Positions 44,937-52,821 of a stretch of 64,000 nt of DNA are shown one piece after another; the first letter of the stretch is position 1; each line of letters begins with the position of its first letter. The stretch spans positions 33,768-97,767 of the forward strand of contig CBDBLZ010000016.1 in the NCBI GenBank assembly GCA_965207385.1, given 5' to 3'. This stretch comes from CAZXEU01 sp965207385 (GTDB lineage Bacteria > Bacteroidota > Rhodothermia > Rhodothermales > Bin80). A model generated the notes under the pieces. The model had not been told where the DNA came from. It worked only from the letters and a program-made list of their open reading frames with translations, and made no database searches. The translations under genes and the position numbers were made by a program.

Positions 44937-47200
44937 TGGCCCGTATCACCCGAGTCAAGTCCATTCAGCCTTTGATGCTAAGCACGTGCATGTACTTCTT
45001 CGCAGCGCCCCTGGCCGCCCAGACCAGCAGGGATTATGCTCCCGGAGCTCAGCCTCCCATCAAGCTGCACCGCCTCGCCGGGCCGATTCAGCTTGATGGC
45101 CTCGTCGACGAACCAGCCTGGCAAGCGGTCGACCCGTTTCCCCTGGTGATGTATCAGCCCACGTACAAGGGCGCCATGACCGAACGCACGGAGATTCGGG
45201 TGGCATACGATGACGACTACCTATACGTCTCGGGAGAACTTTACCATTTGGACTCCGGCAATCTGCGCGGCAATTCATTCTACCGCGACCGCTGGAGCGG
45301 CGACGAGACTTTTGCCATCGTACTCGACACATTCAACGACAACGAGAATGCTTTGTGGTTCTACACAACGCCCCTTGGTACCCGCTTCGACATCGCGGTA
45401 GCGGACGATGGGGCCAATGGCCGAGCCTCCAACAACGAAAGCTGGAATACATTCTGGGATGTCGCAACTACGCGAACCGACGAGGGCTGGTTTGCCGAGA
45501 TTCGCATTCCCTTCAGCAGTCTTGGTTTTCAGGATGAGGACGGGCGTGTAGAAATGGGAATGATCGTCTATCGGTGGATGGCGCACAACAACCACCGCTA
45601 CATCTTCCCGGATATTCCGCCCAGCTGGGAACGCGGCAGCAACAAGCCCTCGGTCGCGCAAGACGTGATCCTCGAGGGCGTCTACAGCCGCAAACCCGTT
45701 TATGTGACTCCGTACGGTCTTGGGGGCATCCGGCGGATATCCGAACTGAACTCCTCAGGCATTGCCTACCAATTCAACGACGACTTCACGCGCGAGCTCG
45801 GTCTCGACGTGAAGTACAATCTTATCAACAATCTCACGATAGACGCTACGGTCAACACTGACTTTGCCCAGGTGGAGGCCGACGACCAGCAGATCAACCT
45901 GACGCGGTTTTCGCTCTTCTTCCCCGAAAAGCGGCAGTTTTTTCAGGAGCGCTCCGGAATCTTCGAGTTCGATACTGGCGCTGGCGGCAGCCGTCTCTTC
46001 CACAGCCGCCGCATTGGCCTGGTCGACGGGCAGCCGATTCGTATCCTCGGTGGCTCCCGGCTCGTTGGGCGGGTGGGGGAGTGGGACATCGGATTGCTCA
46101 ATATGCAAACGGCAAAGGAAGGCGGCACCCCGGCCCAGAATTTCGGTGTGATGCGGCTGCGTCGGAAGGTCTTTAATCCGTTTTCGACCGTCGGCGGCCT
46201 GGCGACGAGCCGGATCGAAGTCGACGGCGGGTACAGCCTGGCGTATGGACTTGATGGCATCGTGCGCATGATCGGAGATGAGTACCTCACCGCGAAATGG
46301 GCGCAGACGCTGGACAAGGATCAACTGGATGCAGGCGCCTTCAGCTTCCTGGATGCCGGACGGTACATGCTAAAGTGGGAACGGCGCAACATCCAGGGGT
46401 TGAGCTATGACTTGGAAATCGTTCGGTCCGGGGCGGATTACAACCCGGCCGTCGGATTTGTCCGCCGCCGCGACGTGTTTGTTTTCAGCCCCGATGTCAA
46501 CTATCAATCATTCCGAGGTGCTGACTCGCGATTCCGGCGTATCTGGGTAGGCAATTGGTCCAACATGTACCTTAGCAACAAAGACGGCTCCGTCGAATCC
46601 GCATGGCTTCATCCCTTTCTCTGGCTAGAGACCAAGAGTGGCGCAATGGTGCTGCTTTCGACGGCCCACACGTACGAGGACGTACGCACGCCGTTTCCGC
46701 TTTCCCCAGACGTTTTGGTTCCCTTCGGATCCTACTGGTATCATGATCTCTGGGTTGAGGCTGTTCCGACTGATCGATGGTTATTCCGGCCTGAGGTTGT
46801 ATTCCGCTCCGGTACCTTTTATGACGGATGGAAGACGACCTTGAGCACGGAAGCCACGTGGAACGTGTCTCGCCATCTGGAACTGAGCGGCCTCTACGAA
46901 CTCAACGTGATTCGCTTCCCGGATCGCGACCAGCAGCTCGACGCGCACCTGGGCCAGGTTCGCGTCCAGGCTGCGCTTAACACCCATTTCTCGGCCACGG
47001 CCTTCCTGCAATACAACAGCGTCGCCGACGTGGTCATTGTCAACACCCGGATTCGCTATCATTTTGGTGAGGGCAACGATCTGTGGCTGGTTTTCAACGA
47101 GGGGCTCAACACCGAGCGGCACCAGCCCTTCGGCCCGATGCTGCCTGTAAGCGATGGCCGGGCGATCCTACTCAAGTACACCTATACGTTCATCGGGTGA
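44933..47200 (+). CDS. DUF5916 outer-membrane protein with CBM9-like domain (copy 2)
   Basis: 755 residues from ATG 44933. The frame is open to 44903, but the ATGA overlap with the ATPase stop and the signal peptide LMLSTCMYFFAAPLAAQ favour 44933. It has the CBM9-like N-terminal sandwich (DGLVDEPAWQAVDPF), the DUF5916 hallmark NTDFAQVEADDQQINLTRFS with FFPEKRQFFQERSG, and a barrel ending LLKYTYTFIG. Paralogue of the gene at 37962. It closes the uptake cluster. A fragment of an unrelated DUF4249 gene starts 23 bases later. Confidence 0.88.
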   Translation: MMARITRVKSIQPLMLSTCMYFFAAPLAAQTSRDYAPGAQPPIKLHRLAGPIQLDGLVDEPAWQAVDPFPLVMYQPTYKGAMTERTEIRVAYDDDYLYVSGELYHLDSGNLRGNSFYRDRWSGDETFAIVLDTFNDNENALWFYTTPLGTRFDIAVADDGANGRASNNESWNTFWDVATTRTDEGWFAEIRIPFSSLGFQDEDGRVEMGMIVYRWMAHNNHRYIFPDIPPSWERGSNKPSVAQDVILEGVYSRKPVYVTPYGLGGIRRISELNSSGIAYQFNDDFTRELGLDVKYNLINNLTIDATVNTDFAQVEADDQQINLTRFSLFFPEKRQFFQERSGIFEFDTGAGGSRLFHSRRIGLVDGQPIRILGGSRLVGRVGEWDIGLLNMQTAKEGGTPAQNFGVMRLRRKVFNPFSTVGGLATSRIEVDGGYSLAYGLDGIVRMIGDEYLTAKWAQTLDKDQLDAGAFSFLDAGRYMLKWERRNIQGLSYDLEIVRSGADYNPAVGFVRRRDVFVFSPDVNYQSFRGADSRFRRIWVGNWSNMYLSNKDGSVESAWLHPFLWLETKSGAMVLLSTAHTYEDVRTPFPLSPDVLVPFGSYWYHDLWVEAVPTDRWLFRPEVVFRSGTFYDGWKTTLSTEATWNVSRHLELSGLYELNVIRFPDRDQQLDAHLGQVRVQAALNTHFSATAFLQYNSVADVVIVNTRIRYHFGEGNDLWLVFNEGLNTERHQPFGPMLPVSDGRAILLKYTYTFIG

Positions 47201-47223
47201 GATGAACTAGATTTGCGGAGAGG

Positions 47224-47418
47224 TTGGACAATTTCGAATTCGAGTGCTCACAGGAAAGCCCAGATGAATGCGATTCATTTGGTGAACTGTCCCAGCTGCA
47301 CGCAAACTTTGGTGCTGGTCGCTGCGTGACTGGTGACTACAGCACCGGCCAGTGGATCATAGACACGCCTGGCGCCGGGTCAACATGAATCAGCGGCGGG
47401 CCGCGTGGCGTTCAATAG
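47224..47418 (+). pseudogene. 3' remnant of a DUF4249 gene
   Basis: The frame from 47224 reads NFEFECSQESPDECDSFGEL, SQLHANFGAG and STGQWIIDTPGAGST, then a TGA, then ISGGPRGVQ and TAG at 47416. It aligns end to end with the last 60 codons of the intact DUF4249 gene (YFEFQSSLEDQNGGDPFSEP ... SASQWIIDLPAGQSP ... GGPQGAR). The conservation is visible in the bases as well, for example the run encoding QWIID. The 5' part is absent. This is the tail of a lost second receptor/lipoprotein pair, with a premature stop. 47419-47646 holds no gene. Confidence 0.82.
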
Positions 47419-47646
47419 CACAAGTCACTATGTGCCTTGGCGAGGCTGTATACTGCCATTATTCCACGCGGAGAGATGTTGTAGGGGGGACAATCCATTT
47501 CCGGTGCTGCATTGCTGTCAGTCGGCGAGCGCTCCAGATCCAGTAGGCTCGGCTGGGCTCCACCTCACGTCTCTTCCGAAGCCCTTCAGCTAGACCGTCA
47601 CAGCCGGCACACTGTACTTGAGCGGACGCCTACAAACAATGGCGGT

Positions 47647-47997
47647 TCAGCCTCCCTCTTCGCGGCCCTTCTCCATGCTTTGCTGGATGGTAGCCCAATC
47701 GTGCTGAAACGCACTGAGATCGTACTGGCTGGCCACTTTGCGAGCGCTGGCGTAGTCCATCATCTCCCACAAGGTTATCCCCGCATTGCGCGCAGCCTGG
47801 GCCATAGAAATGGCTCCGACAGCATACATCTGGAGGTAGTGGTCCATCTTCCATAGGCGGATAGCTCTTGACAGCAACTGATGAACGACCGTGGTGCGGT
47901 CTGTGTGCTCCACCGCCTGGATGGTCTCCAGATCCTGGAGCATGTCAGCGGGCAGCGCACCTTCTGTCGGGTCTTGATGTTGCATTTCAGTCCCCAT
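47647..47997 (-). CDS. UPF0175 family antitoxin
   Basis: 116 residues from ATG 47997; a second ATG at 47985 is also good. Residues 1-45 look like a short DNA-binding N-terminus (TDRTTVVHQLLSRAIRLWKM). Then comes the UPF0175 helical motif AVGAISMAQAARNAGITLWE and MMDYASARKV. UPF0175 proteins are paired with DUF3368 PIN-like toxins. The partner gene lies directly upstream on the same strand and overlaps by nine bases, but is broken. The antitoxin itself appears intact. Confidence 0.78.
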   Translation of the reverse strand: MGTEMQHQDPTEGALPADMLQDLETIQAVEHTDRTTVVHQLLSRAIRLWKMDHYLQMYAVGAISMAQAARNAGITLWEMMDYASARKVASQYDLSAFQHDWATIQQSMEKGREEGG

Positions 47998-48497
47998 TTG
48001 CCCGACGTCGAATGTCTGCTACGACCGCTTCGGAGATTCTGGACCGTGTGGTAAATCCCCGGACGGATTGCTCCAGCTCCAATGCGGTCACGCAGTCGCT
48101 GGTGTGTGCTTGCAACAATACGCCAGCCTGTCCCCACGTGTTCAATGCCTCGAGTTATGGCTACGTTTCTGGAGGCCATGTCGTCAATGATCAGGCGCAT
48201 TCTTATGCGATGGGCGATGGCCAGCGCCTCGGCCTCGCTTGATCCCGGTCGGAACCGATTCACGAAGCAGTGCCTCGAAGTGCTTTCGGCTTGCGTCAGG
48301 CGGCTGACCTGGAGCCAGCCGTTCGTTATGGCAGCTGCCAGAATATGAATATCTGGCGCGTCAATGGCTCTGTCCGCTTTGACGGCCTATGCGTATACGG
48401 CAGGTCCGATCAGAACATCGCGCCAAATCATGTACAGTGAATTCAAACGCCGGACTCTGGCCAAGTGTGTCAGCGGAGAGGCATCAACGACTACCAT
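47987..48497 (-). pseudogene. DUF3368 PIN-like toxin, broken by stop and frameshift
   Basis: On the minus strand ATG 48497 begins MVVVDASPLTHLARVRRL, the DUF3368/PIN start with its metal-binding Asp. The frame continues to GPAVYA and meets TAG at 48389-48387. It resumes in the same frame as AVKADRAIDAPDIHILAAAI and SSEAEALAIAHRIRMRLIID, with the second acidic cluster (EAEA, DD). Near 48020 a one-base shift is needed to reach the normal ending AVVADIRRRANGD and TGA at 47987. Two lesions make it non-functional unless the amber codon is read through. The gap 48498-48769 has no supported gene. Confidence 0.8.
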
Positions 48498-48769
48498 GCC
48501 CAATCGTATACGTGGGCGAGCGACCACCGCAAATTACGCTTGCTGTCCGCTGCCTTTTCGAAACTATACAAATCCTTTGAAGCGAGGCAGCGTCGACGCT
48601 TCGCTTACCGGATCCGGCAACGAGCGCCCGTCGCATAATCCGCATAGCTTTTCCACCCATTCCATTTGATCGCTTCCAATTTGGCTGTCTGAGCAGGGCT
48701 GGGAGAGTGCGAGCGAACGGTACCCTGTCGGAAAAATTTCTGTCAGCGATTTGGTACCAACTACGCCCG

Positions 48770-49633
48770 TCAACTAGCACTGCTGATGAGCCCGAGTTTT
48801 TCGAGTATAAAGCGAACCCGTTGGTAGGCGTCCTGACGCATTTGCTCGTATTGCTCCGTGCCTGGCTGCAAGTCGTCGTGAAACCTGGCCACGGCGGTCG
48901 GTCCTTTGCTCTCCGTTCCGGCAAAAGTCTGAGCGAGATGGTCCAAAGCGTCCTTGACCAGACCGTGGCCCGCATGCTCAATCACGGCTTCTGCCAGTCC
49001 ATCCAAACCCGCGGGGTGATTCTTCAGGAGGAACCAGATGTCATACGCGTCCTTCGGTTTATCCCGATTGTTGAGGGCATTGGCCTTCATGACCAGGAAT
49101 GGTACCGGGCCAGCTACGCGGACTTGTGCTTCGAGTTCAGAACCGTCGGGCAGGTATCCTATGATCGGTACGCGCTCTACCAGATTCCTATCAAACACAA
49201 GGTCGGCGCCGCGGGCCTTTCGTGCACGGAAATCCTGTATGGCTTGCGATGCACGATTCTTGCCGGCCCGGCCGTACTCTGCGGCAACGAAGTCAACTTG
49301 CACGACCACGGGATCCGGATTTTCTCCATCCTTGAGCGCCACATCCCGATGGAAGATGAAGGCTCGCTTGCCATCAGAATAGTAGCCTCTTCTTTCAAGG
49401 AGCGTCCGAATCGGGCTAAAGGGCGTTCCCTGAATCGCCTTATGATCAATCGCCAAGTCTACATCGGTTGAGCCAATGTGCTTGGAATGTGGCATGAGCA
49501 GGGGAGGCACCCAACCTCCAACTATTGCGGTGTGTTCTTCGAACTCCCCAAGCACTTGCGTGAGCTCAATGATTACTCTATGGGCCGCCTCCACAGCGCG
49601 CGTTCCGTAGTCGATTGCAGCGTATTGTTTCAT
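48770..49633 (-). CDS. AbiEii-like nucleotidyltransferase toxin
   Basis: 287 residues. The nucleotidyltransferase core has AIVGGWVPPLLMPH (GG at 39-40) and STDVDLAID (D57, D59 as metal ligands), the pol-beta-type hG(G/S)...DhDh pattern. A second half with KANALNNRDKPKDAYDIWFL (the usual R/K..KD.YD motif) completes the AbiEii/DUF1814-like fold. In type IV toxin-antitoxin systems the AbiEii toxin adds nucleotides to tRNA and is countered by AbiEi. The start overlaps the end of the upstream gene by four bases, as in AbiE operons. Confidence 0.82.
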   Translation of the reverse strand: MKQYAAIDYGTRAVEAAHRVIIELTQVLGEFEEHTAIVGGWVPPLLMPHSKHIGSTDVDLAIDHKAIQGTPFSPIRTLLERRGYYSDGKRAFIFHRDVALKDGENPDPVVVQVDFVAAEYGRAGKNRASQAIQDFRARKARGADLVFDRNLVERVPIIGYLPDGSELEAQVRVAGPVPFLVMKANALNNRDKPKDAYDIWFLLKNHPAGLDGLAEAVIEHAGHGLVKDALDHLAQTFAGTESKGPTAVARFHDDLQPGTEQYEQMRQDAYQRVRFILEKLGLISSAS

Positions 49634-50829
49634 GGAGTCCTTACACTATTGAGAGCAGTTTCCCAGTTGGGCTTGATGATTTGGCTATAGAGAAATGTGG
49701 CGGCCTCGTCCCCACGTGCCCTCGTCTGAGTGAGATCGACGAATAGCTGAATTGGATGGGCTATCCATATTCCCCCGATCCTCTCCTTGCCGAGCAATAC
49801 GCCGTCGTCGTACGCATCAAAGATCTGGACATTCGCACCTCTGTCGACTTCCCGAAAGCTCGCATGGTGAGCAATGCGTTGTATCTGATTCGATTCCACG
49901 TAAGCCGCCGCCCGGTGGTACGAAATATGCGGAGCGAAGCGCTCAGCACCGGAATTCCCGGCCAGCGCATAGCCAGCACCTAATGCCTCGGCAACTTCAG
50001 CCAGCCGGCGCTCTGCGTCCTGCCTGTTTCCGAGGCTATAGTAATTGTGGACATGTTCACGCCTCCGCCTAAAAGCTGCTGCCCAATGGTGGAGAGCGTC
50101 ATCGGGCTTGACCATTGCCAAGCCCCGTGATGTCACATGGGCCCATTCCCTGTCCAGGAGGAGTGGTTTCGCCTTCGCGACAAGACCATAACTGACACCT
50201 GCGGCCGCGGCCAAGGCGGTCATTCGCCACGGCTTATAGGGGTTCATGAGAAGGATTCGGAGGACGCGTGAAGCCTTGGGTGAGAACAGCGACCGAAGTT
50301 CAGAATGCTCCGAAAAGGGATTGGAGCGGCCCGTCCTTTCTACATAAATTCCACCTAGAGCAAGTTGCCCGTTACCAGCAAGGTCAAGAGAACCGTGGCC
50401 ATGCTCTCGAAGTATGGCGGCAGATGTTTCTGATACGTAGGGAGCAATGAAGATGCCGTAGGCCCGTGGGAACCCCTCGGCACGCGCTCGCTGGACGTGA
50501 CGGGTAAGCCGGTCAGCTGCAATCCTTGCCCAACGAGGCTGTCCGTTCGTATTCACCTCAACAAGGAGGGTGTAAGGCACGGTTCCGCCGCCGTTTGACG
50601 GATCTTCAACCTCTACTTCGGCAAGAAAATCCGGGCTTGCTGTGCCAATGCGTGCCTGGTAGCTGATTCGCAGATCGAACACAGCAGGAATGGCCCGGAG
50701 CACTTGCTCAATTAGAGGACCTGCTTGAGTATGGATATTTCCGTCTGTCACTGCATACGACACTATTACCGTTCGGTGATAGTACACATTGTAGTGATAG
50801 TAAGTTTCATCGTCAAGGACAGCAGCCAA
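49630..50829 (-). CDS. AbiEi-like antitoxin/regulator of type IV toxin-antitoxin system
   Basis: Up to 399 residues. The start is uncertain: TTG 50829 is the longest option, but GTG 50751 would place the inverted repeat at 50762-50783 upstream instead of inside the gene, which suits an autoregulated AbiEi. An N-terminal alpha/beta region has DFLAEVEVE and LLVEVNTNG (restriction-endonuclease-like pattern). A winged helix follows at about 190-255 (RVLRILLMNPYKPWRMTALA, then AGVSYGLVAKAKPLL). The C-terminal domain is unassigned. Coupled to the nucleotidyltransferase by a four-base overlap. The gap 50830-51043 holds no gene. Confidence 0.7.
   Translation of the reverse strand: MAAVLDDETYYHYNVYYHRTVIVSYAVTDGNIHTQAGPLIEQVLRAIPAVFDLRISYQARIGTASPDFLAEVEVEDPSNGGGTVPYTLLVEVNTNGQPRWARIAADRLTRHVQRARAEGFPRAYGIFIAPYVSETSAAILREHGHGSLDLAGNGQLALGGIYVERTGRSNPFSEHSELRSLFSPKASRVLRILLMNPYKPWRMTALAAAAGVSYGLVAKAKPLLLDREWAHVTSRGLAMVKPDDALHHWAAAFRRRREHVHNYYSLGNRQDAERRLAEVAEALGAGYALAGNSGAERFAPHISYHRAAAYVESNQIQRIAHHASFREVDRGANVQIFDAYDDGVLLGKERIGGIWIAHPIQLFVDLTQTRARGDEAATFLYSQIIKPNWETALNSVRTP
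50762..50783. promoter_or_regulatory. Inverted repeat, probable AbiEi operator
   Basis: ACTATTACCG, TT, CGGTGATAGT: 10-base arms with one mismatched pair. GTGATAGTA recurs at 50793-50801, so half-sites TACTATCAC are repeated on the minus strand. AbiEi antitoxins repress their operon by binding inverted repeats in the promoter. The position fits a start at GTG 50751. Confidence 0.5.
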
Positions 50830-51043
50830 CCTTCAACAACGCCAGAAGCTGCCAGCCTACACGGCACCGTCTCTTTTCGGCATGCTCCGTATTGCGGCAG
50901 GATGACCAGCGCGATCGGCCGAAACGACATCCATGTCACGGGGGATCAACGTCACCGGCAGCGTCCTCCGCAAAGCCCGGACCGAGACGTATCGTGGCTT
51001 CGGAGCACTGCAGTCCGTGGAATGGATCGGCACCAAGTCGCCG

Positions 51044-51388
51044 TCACCGACTTTGTTGAGGTGAAACGCGATAGACGCGCCTTCTCAGGCTTCGGTGCAA
51101 CAGTGTAACCGCTTGGGGAACAAGGGGTCGCAAATCCTGCACCCTGCTGCGCACAGCAATCAATATGATCACTGGGATCGGAAGCGTCGCGGGATTCTGT
51201 TCGTATTCAAATCCTTGGTCGACAGTAATTAACGCATCGAATCCGTGTTCGGAAGCAAGCTGCATCAAGCGGCCATTCTGGCTGCCGGCCCATCCCATTT
51301 CCTGAACCGTGAGGACGTCAAACTGCGGAGAAAAGGAAGCAGCGAGAGGCCGGGGAACCGATTCGTCAAGCAGAAGCTTCTTGGGCAT
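51044..51388 (-). CDS. DUF5615 PIN-like toxin
   Basis: 114 residues. KLLLDESVPRPLA (D8 as metal ligand), VLTVQEMGWAGSQNGRLMQL and ALITVDQGFEYEQN are the three DUF5615 motifs of this PIN-fold family. It forms a predicted toxin-antitoxin pair with DUF433, whose gene lies upstream and overlaps by 23 bases. The C-terminus (RRRVYRVSPQQSR) is longer and more basic than usual. It appears intact and acts as a predicted RNase. Confidence 0.85.
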   Translation of the reverse strand: MPKKLLLDESVPRPLAASFSPQFDVLTVQEMGWAGSQNGRLMQLASEHGFDALITVDQGFEYEQNPATLPIPVIILIAVRSRVQDLRPLVPQAVTLLHRSLRRRVYRVSPQQSR

Positions 51389-51590
51389 GACCTACCACGA
51401 GTGCAATCGCGCTCTCAATGACCTGGATGGCTTGTTGTCGGGAAACTGTGGGGTAGTGATCCAGAAAGTCGTCGAGCCTATCTCCGGCTTCTAAGTACTC
51501 CTTCAGTATGCGTACAGGAACGCGAGTCCCCGAAAACACAGGCGTGCCTCCCAAGATTCGGGGGTCTTTACGAATCGGTACGTTTGTCAC
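51366..51590 (-). CDS. DUF433 antitoxin
   Basis: 74 residues from GTG 51590. IRKDPRILGGTPVFSGTRVP (residues 6-25), EYLEAGDRLDDFLDHYPTVS and QQAIQVIESA are the complete DUF433 motif set, a small winged/HTH-like fold typically encoded with DUF5615 and thought to be its antitoxin and repressor. It overlaps the DUF5615 start. The remnant at 29418 is a paralogue. The 257 bases up to the recombinase contain no supported gene. Confidence 0.87.
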   Translation of the reverse strand: MTNVPIRKDPRILGGTPVFSGTRVPVRILKEYLEAGDRLDDFLDHYPTVSRQQAIQVIESAIALVVGHAQEASA

Positions 51591-51847
51591 GGCAGGGCCT
51601 CGCAGGATTGCATGGATTCAGTTCAGTCAAACGCCGCCACGGCATTTCGGGATTCGGCCATCATGATTTATAGCTTGGGCAAAGATACCATCATCGGTCA
51701 CGTCCATTTCAACATCATTGGCAACGCGTTAATTCGCGGCGAATGCAGTGTCGTCTAAGGGACGTTGGCTTGCGACATAGGCCGAGATCTTTGTTGACCG
51801 GCAATCCGCGGAGAAATCCGCTCCCGTGGACGTGAACTCCAGGGTCT

Positions 51848-52762
51848 CTAGATTTTCAAGTATCGAGCCGAGGAATCGTCTGGTCTGGCGTGGACATATT
51901 TGCTAGTGGTTGCTAGTGACTTGTGGCCGAGCGTTTCTTTCACCAAGTGAGTCGGCGCACCATTATCGAGTGCGTGAGACGCATGGGCATGTCTGAGCCA
52001 ATGTGGAGAGACCGCTTCTTCCAGGCCTGCGCGGCGAGCTGCCTTTCTCACGATTCTCCAAATTTGCTGGCGAGAGAGAGGTCCACCTTGGCGAGATCGA
52101 AATACGGGGTTGCTCCGCTCCCCAAATCCCGCTGCTTTTTCCTGTTCTAGCAGTGCTTGAGTGGCTTTCCAAGTACCGGTCGACAGCAGGATAGTCCGGG
52201 TCTTTTGCCCCTTGCCAAGCAACGTTACTTGACCTGTTGGCTCACCGTTCTCCAAACCGCGTTCCGCAAGCGCCCCCCAGAACAATCGAGCGAGCTCAGA
52301 AACGCGACCTCCAGAGGCGTAGAACAGTTGCAGCAACACTGCATTGCGCAAGTCCGATTCGAGCGCGAGAATTCGTTGTATCGCAACCTCGGGAAGGATT
52401 CGCTCGGCGAGCTGGTCCGCTACCGGTGGCAGAGATACTGCGGCGCCGACATTGAACTGAAGGTAGCCGATGCGGTGGCCGAAGCTGAATAAGCTCTTCA
52501 CGGCTGCCAGTTTCCTTGCTCTAGTAGCGCCCGCAAGTCCTTGCTGCTCCAGACTATCTGCCCAGGCCCAGAGATGCTTGAGCTTGACGAGACTGAAAGG
52601 GAGGTCAGCGAAGTCTACGAAGTGAATCACATCGCGCCTATAGGCCTCCTGCGTATGGGGACTCTTCCCGTGGAGCCAGAGATCGACCAGGTGCATATCG
52701 TCGTCCGCCTGCGAATCGGACTGGGCAAGAGCAGAAGTGGACCGGCGCACAAGCTGAGACAC
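51848..52762 (-). CDS. Tyrosine recombinase/integrase (XerC/D-like)
   Basis: 304 residues from GTG 52762. An N-terminal SAM-like core-binding domain (SPHTQEAYRRDVIHFVDFA) precedes the catalytic domain. Catalytic residues are R153 (ASGGRVSELARL), a lysine in LLGKGQKTRT (184 or 187), H254-x-x-R257 (PHWLRHAHASH), H280 (LGHKSLATT) and the nucleophile Y289 (TSKYVHA). The complete set indicates an active enzyme. Its position in a block of toxin-antitoxin, IS and Argonaute genes suggests it integrates or rearranges this island. No attachment site or tRNA gene was recognised next to it. Confidence 0.9.
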   Translation of the reverse strand: MSQLVRRSTSALAQSDSQADDDMHLVDLWLHGKSPHTQEAYRRDVIHFVDFADLPFSLVKLKHLWAWADSLEQQGLAGATRARKLAAVKSLFSFGHRIGYLQFNVGAAVSLPPVADQLAERILPEVAIQRILALESDLRNAVLLQLFYASGGRVSELARLFWGALAERGLENGEPTGQVTLLGKGQKTRTILLSTGTWKATQALLEQEKAAGFGERSNPVFRSRQGGPLSRQQIWRIVRKAARRAGLEEAVSPHWLRHAHASHALDNGAPTHLVKETLGHKSLATTSKYVHARPDDSSARYLKI

Positions 52763-52789
52763 GATCTTGGCTGGAGTCTAATGGACGCT

Positions 52790-52821
52790 GAGTGCAACAT
52801 AAGGTTAATTATGTTGCACTC
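52790..52821. terminator. 13-bp perfect hairpin at the end of the IS1634 transposase
   Basis: GAGTGCAACATAA, loop GGTTAA, TTATGTTGCACTC. The stem spans the transposase stop (TAA on the minus strand at 52807-52805) and lies just upstream of the recombinase start. It can act as a terminator that shields the recombinase from transposase transcription, or belong to the IS end. No matching copy was seen at the other end, so an IS inverted repeat is less likely. Confidence 0.45.

Noticed and set aside
51663..51758. Short plus-strand ORF starting MIYSLGKDTIIGHVHFNI between DUF433 and the recombinase.
   Set aside because: Too short, no family recognised, and no ribosome site; could equally be an eroded gene on the other strand.
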